Part shown: in pieces, positions 5,601-6,439 of the stretch
How the letters are laid out: each line of letters begins with the position of its first letter
Position numbering within the stretch: position 1 is the stretch's first letter
Assembly (NCBI GenBank): GCA_019242065.1
Contig: JAFAWJ010000213.1
Span: forward strand, 1-6,439
Length of the DNA stretch: 6,439 nt
Direction: 5' to 3'
DNA from: Chloroflexota bacterium
Lineage (GTDB): Bacteria; Chloroflexota; UBA6077; CF-72
Translations under genes and position numbers: made by a program
The notes under the pieces: generated by a model
The model's database searches: none
What the model saw: only the letters and a program-made list of their open reading frames with translations
What the model was told of the DNA's origin: nothing

Positions 5601-6319
5601 TACGTCCGAGACGATGGTTGCGGCATGACCGCTTCGACGCTACTGGACGCCATACGACCTGGTAGCCGCAACCCGTTGAAAAGCGGTCGGCCAACGATCT
5701 GGGACGCTTCGGGCTAGGTCTGAAAACAGCGTCTCTGGCACACTAGCGCCGTCTCATGGTCCGTAGTCAAGGCCGCGGGGGCGCCGGATGCGACCCGCCG
5801 CTGGGACCTCGACCACATCGCTTCAGTGGCGCATGATTGGCATCGTCTGCTGTCGGCGGCTGATGGCTCAGCGACACGGCTCGCGGACCTTGACACCACT
5901 CCCACGGGTACCGTTGTGCTCTGGGAGTGCATGGACCGGCTTGTGGATGAGCTGGGCGCCGGCCACCGTCGCGCCCACGACCGGTTCCTCGAGTTGATTG
6001 AGAGGGTGTAGCGTCATCTGTCGATCGTCTTTCACCAATTCCTGGCCGCGCGCGGTACCGCAGGCTGGTCATCTGGGTGAACGGTCAGCGAATCGAAGCC
6101 TGGGACCCGTTCCTCGAGGACGAAGACGCTACACAGCGTCAGCCGCCGGAATTGCTAGAGTTCAACGCGCATCGCATCGAAGTGTTTCCTTACGTCCTCC
6201 CTCACCACACCTGGATCAGCAGGGAAGTTCACGAGCGTGCTGCAGGCCCGCGTGGCTGGAACGCTCAGCAGGGATTCTATGTCTATCGGAACCGACGCCT
6301 GCTTGTGGCAGACGACTAG
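5601..6319 (+). pseudogene. MutL/MORC-type GHKL ATPase (HATPase_c_3), decayed
   Basis: Family members are GHKL ATPases related to MutL and eukaryotic MORC, often encoded in restriction-modification or defence clusters. Landmarks are spread over several frames: YVRDDGCGMT (5601-5630, D-x-G-x-G box), RPGSRNPL, LGRFGLGLKTASL (5699-5737, second ATP box), RRWDLDHI, TGTVVLWECMDRLVD (about 5907-5951), HLSIVFHQFL (6015-6044), LVIWVNGQRIEAWDPF and AGPRGWNAQQGFYVY. Lesions: -1 near 5678; TAG at 5744-5746 where a Cys codon is expected; +1 near 5762; TAG at 6009-6011 (likely GAG to TAG); -1 near 6046-6053; and TAG 6317-6319 where Trp is expected after VADD. The N-terminal helix with its DN box and the C-terminus beyond 6319 are not recognisable. 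The gene is clearly non-functional. No other defence gene remains in the window. Confidence 0.8.
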
Positions 6320-6363
6320 CGCGCAATAAAGGGCTGAGTCGGCCGTGGTCTGAGGTCAGGCAC

Positions 6364-6439
6364 TCAATGCACGAACGAAACCTGCACCGTGTTCAGCGCG
6401 GCGGTTGCTTCAATCGTGAACCCGGTGTCGGTGATCTCA
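6364..6439 (-). CDS. C-terminal fragment of an unidentified protein, cut by window edge
   Basis: From the right edge an open frame on the minus strand encodes EITDTGFTIEATAA then LNTVQVSFVH and ends in TGA at 6366-6364. The alternating polar and hydrophobic pattern and the TGFTI phrase resemble the last beta-strands of an Ig-like, carbohydrate-binding or tail-fibre-like domain, but 24 residues do not allow a family assignment. It converges on the GHKL remnant with a gap of 44 bases, in which I see no terminator. Confidence 0.4.
   Translation of the reverse strand, partial: EITDTGFTIEATAALNTVQVSFVH

Noticed and set aside
1..6439. CRISPR array, tRNA or rRNA
   Set aside because: No regularly spaced repeats and no cloverleaf or rRNA-like conserved segments were seen on either strand.

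Overview
The window is GC-rich DNA (roughly 60% or more by eye) that most resembles a high-GC actinobacterium. The IS110-type transposase, the DyP peroxidase type, the berberine-bridge-like oxidase and the GHKL ATPase remnant all read like actinobacterial proteins, although a GC-rich Chloroflexota host cannot be excluded. It looks like accessory DNA, such as an island, a plasmid or a chromosome-arm segment. Two genes are intact (an FAD-linked oxidase and a ParB-like protein). They are surrounded by genes broken by small indels, stop codons and an insertion-sequence scar.

Layout from left to right. Positions 3-65 (+) hold a short coding remnant that resembles an internal piece of the GHKL ATPase at the right end of the window. 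From about 66 to 735 (+) lies the 5' part of an IS110-family element whose transposase has two probable 1-nt deletions and no C-terminal half. Its end abuts the 3' end of a minus-strand DyP-type peroxidase pseudogene (about 735-1638), which has lost its proximal-heme region and carries one more frameshift. Four bases upstream of the DyP start ends a small partner gene (1643-2105, minus) whose reading frame changes three times. A TTGACA-containing promoter candidate lies just upstream of it. Next is an intact covalent-FAD oxidase (2342-3859 or 3898, minus), then about 430 bases without a recognisable gene, then an intact ParB/Spo0J-like gene (4292-5101, minus) with an excellent ribosome binding site and no ParA partner in view.

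Positions 5119-5600 upstream of parB hold no convincing gene but several strong inverted repeats: a nested 12-bp-arm structure at 5249-5309 and two overlapping palindromes at 5352-5382. From about 5600 to 6319 (+) lies a decayed MutL/MORC-type GHKL ATPase of the kind found in restriction-modification and defence neighbourhoods. It is recognisable through its ATP-binding boxes and C-terminal motifs but broken by frameshifts and stops. A minus-strand C-terminal gene fragment runs off the right edge (6364-6439).

Functionally, FAD oxidase, partner and DyP look like a redox cassette, probably oxidising a secondary metabolite or phenolic compound. Only the oxidase remains intact. The GHKL remnant and the related scrap at the left edge suggest that a defence island once occupied this locus. 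The frameshift positions were inferred by reading the frames and comparing with remembered family sequences. No database search or alignment was run.
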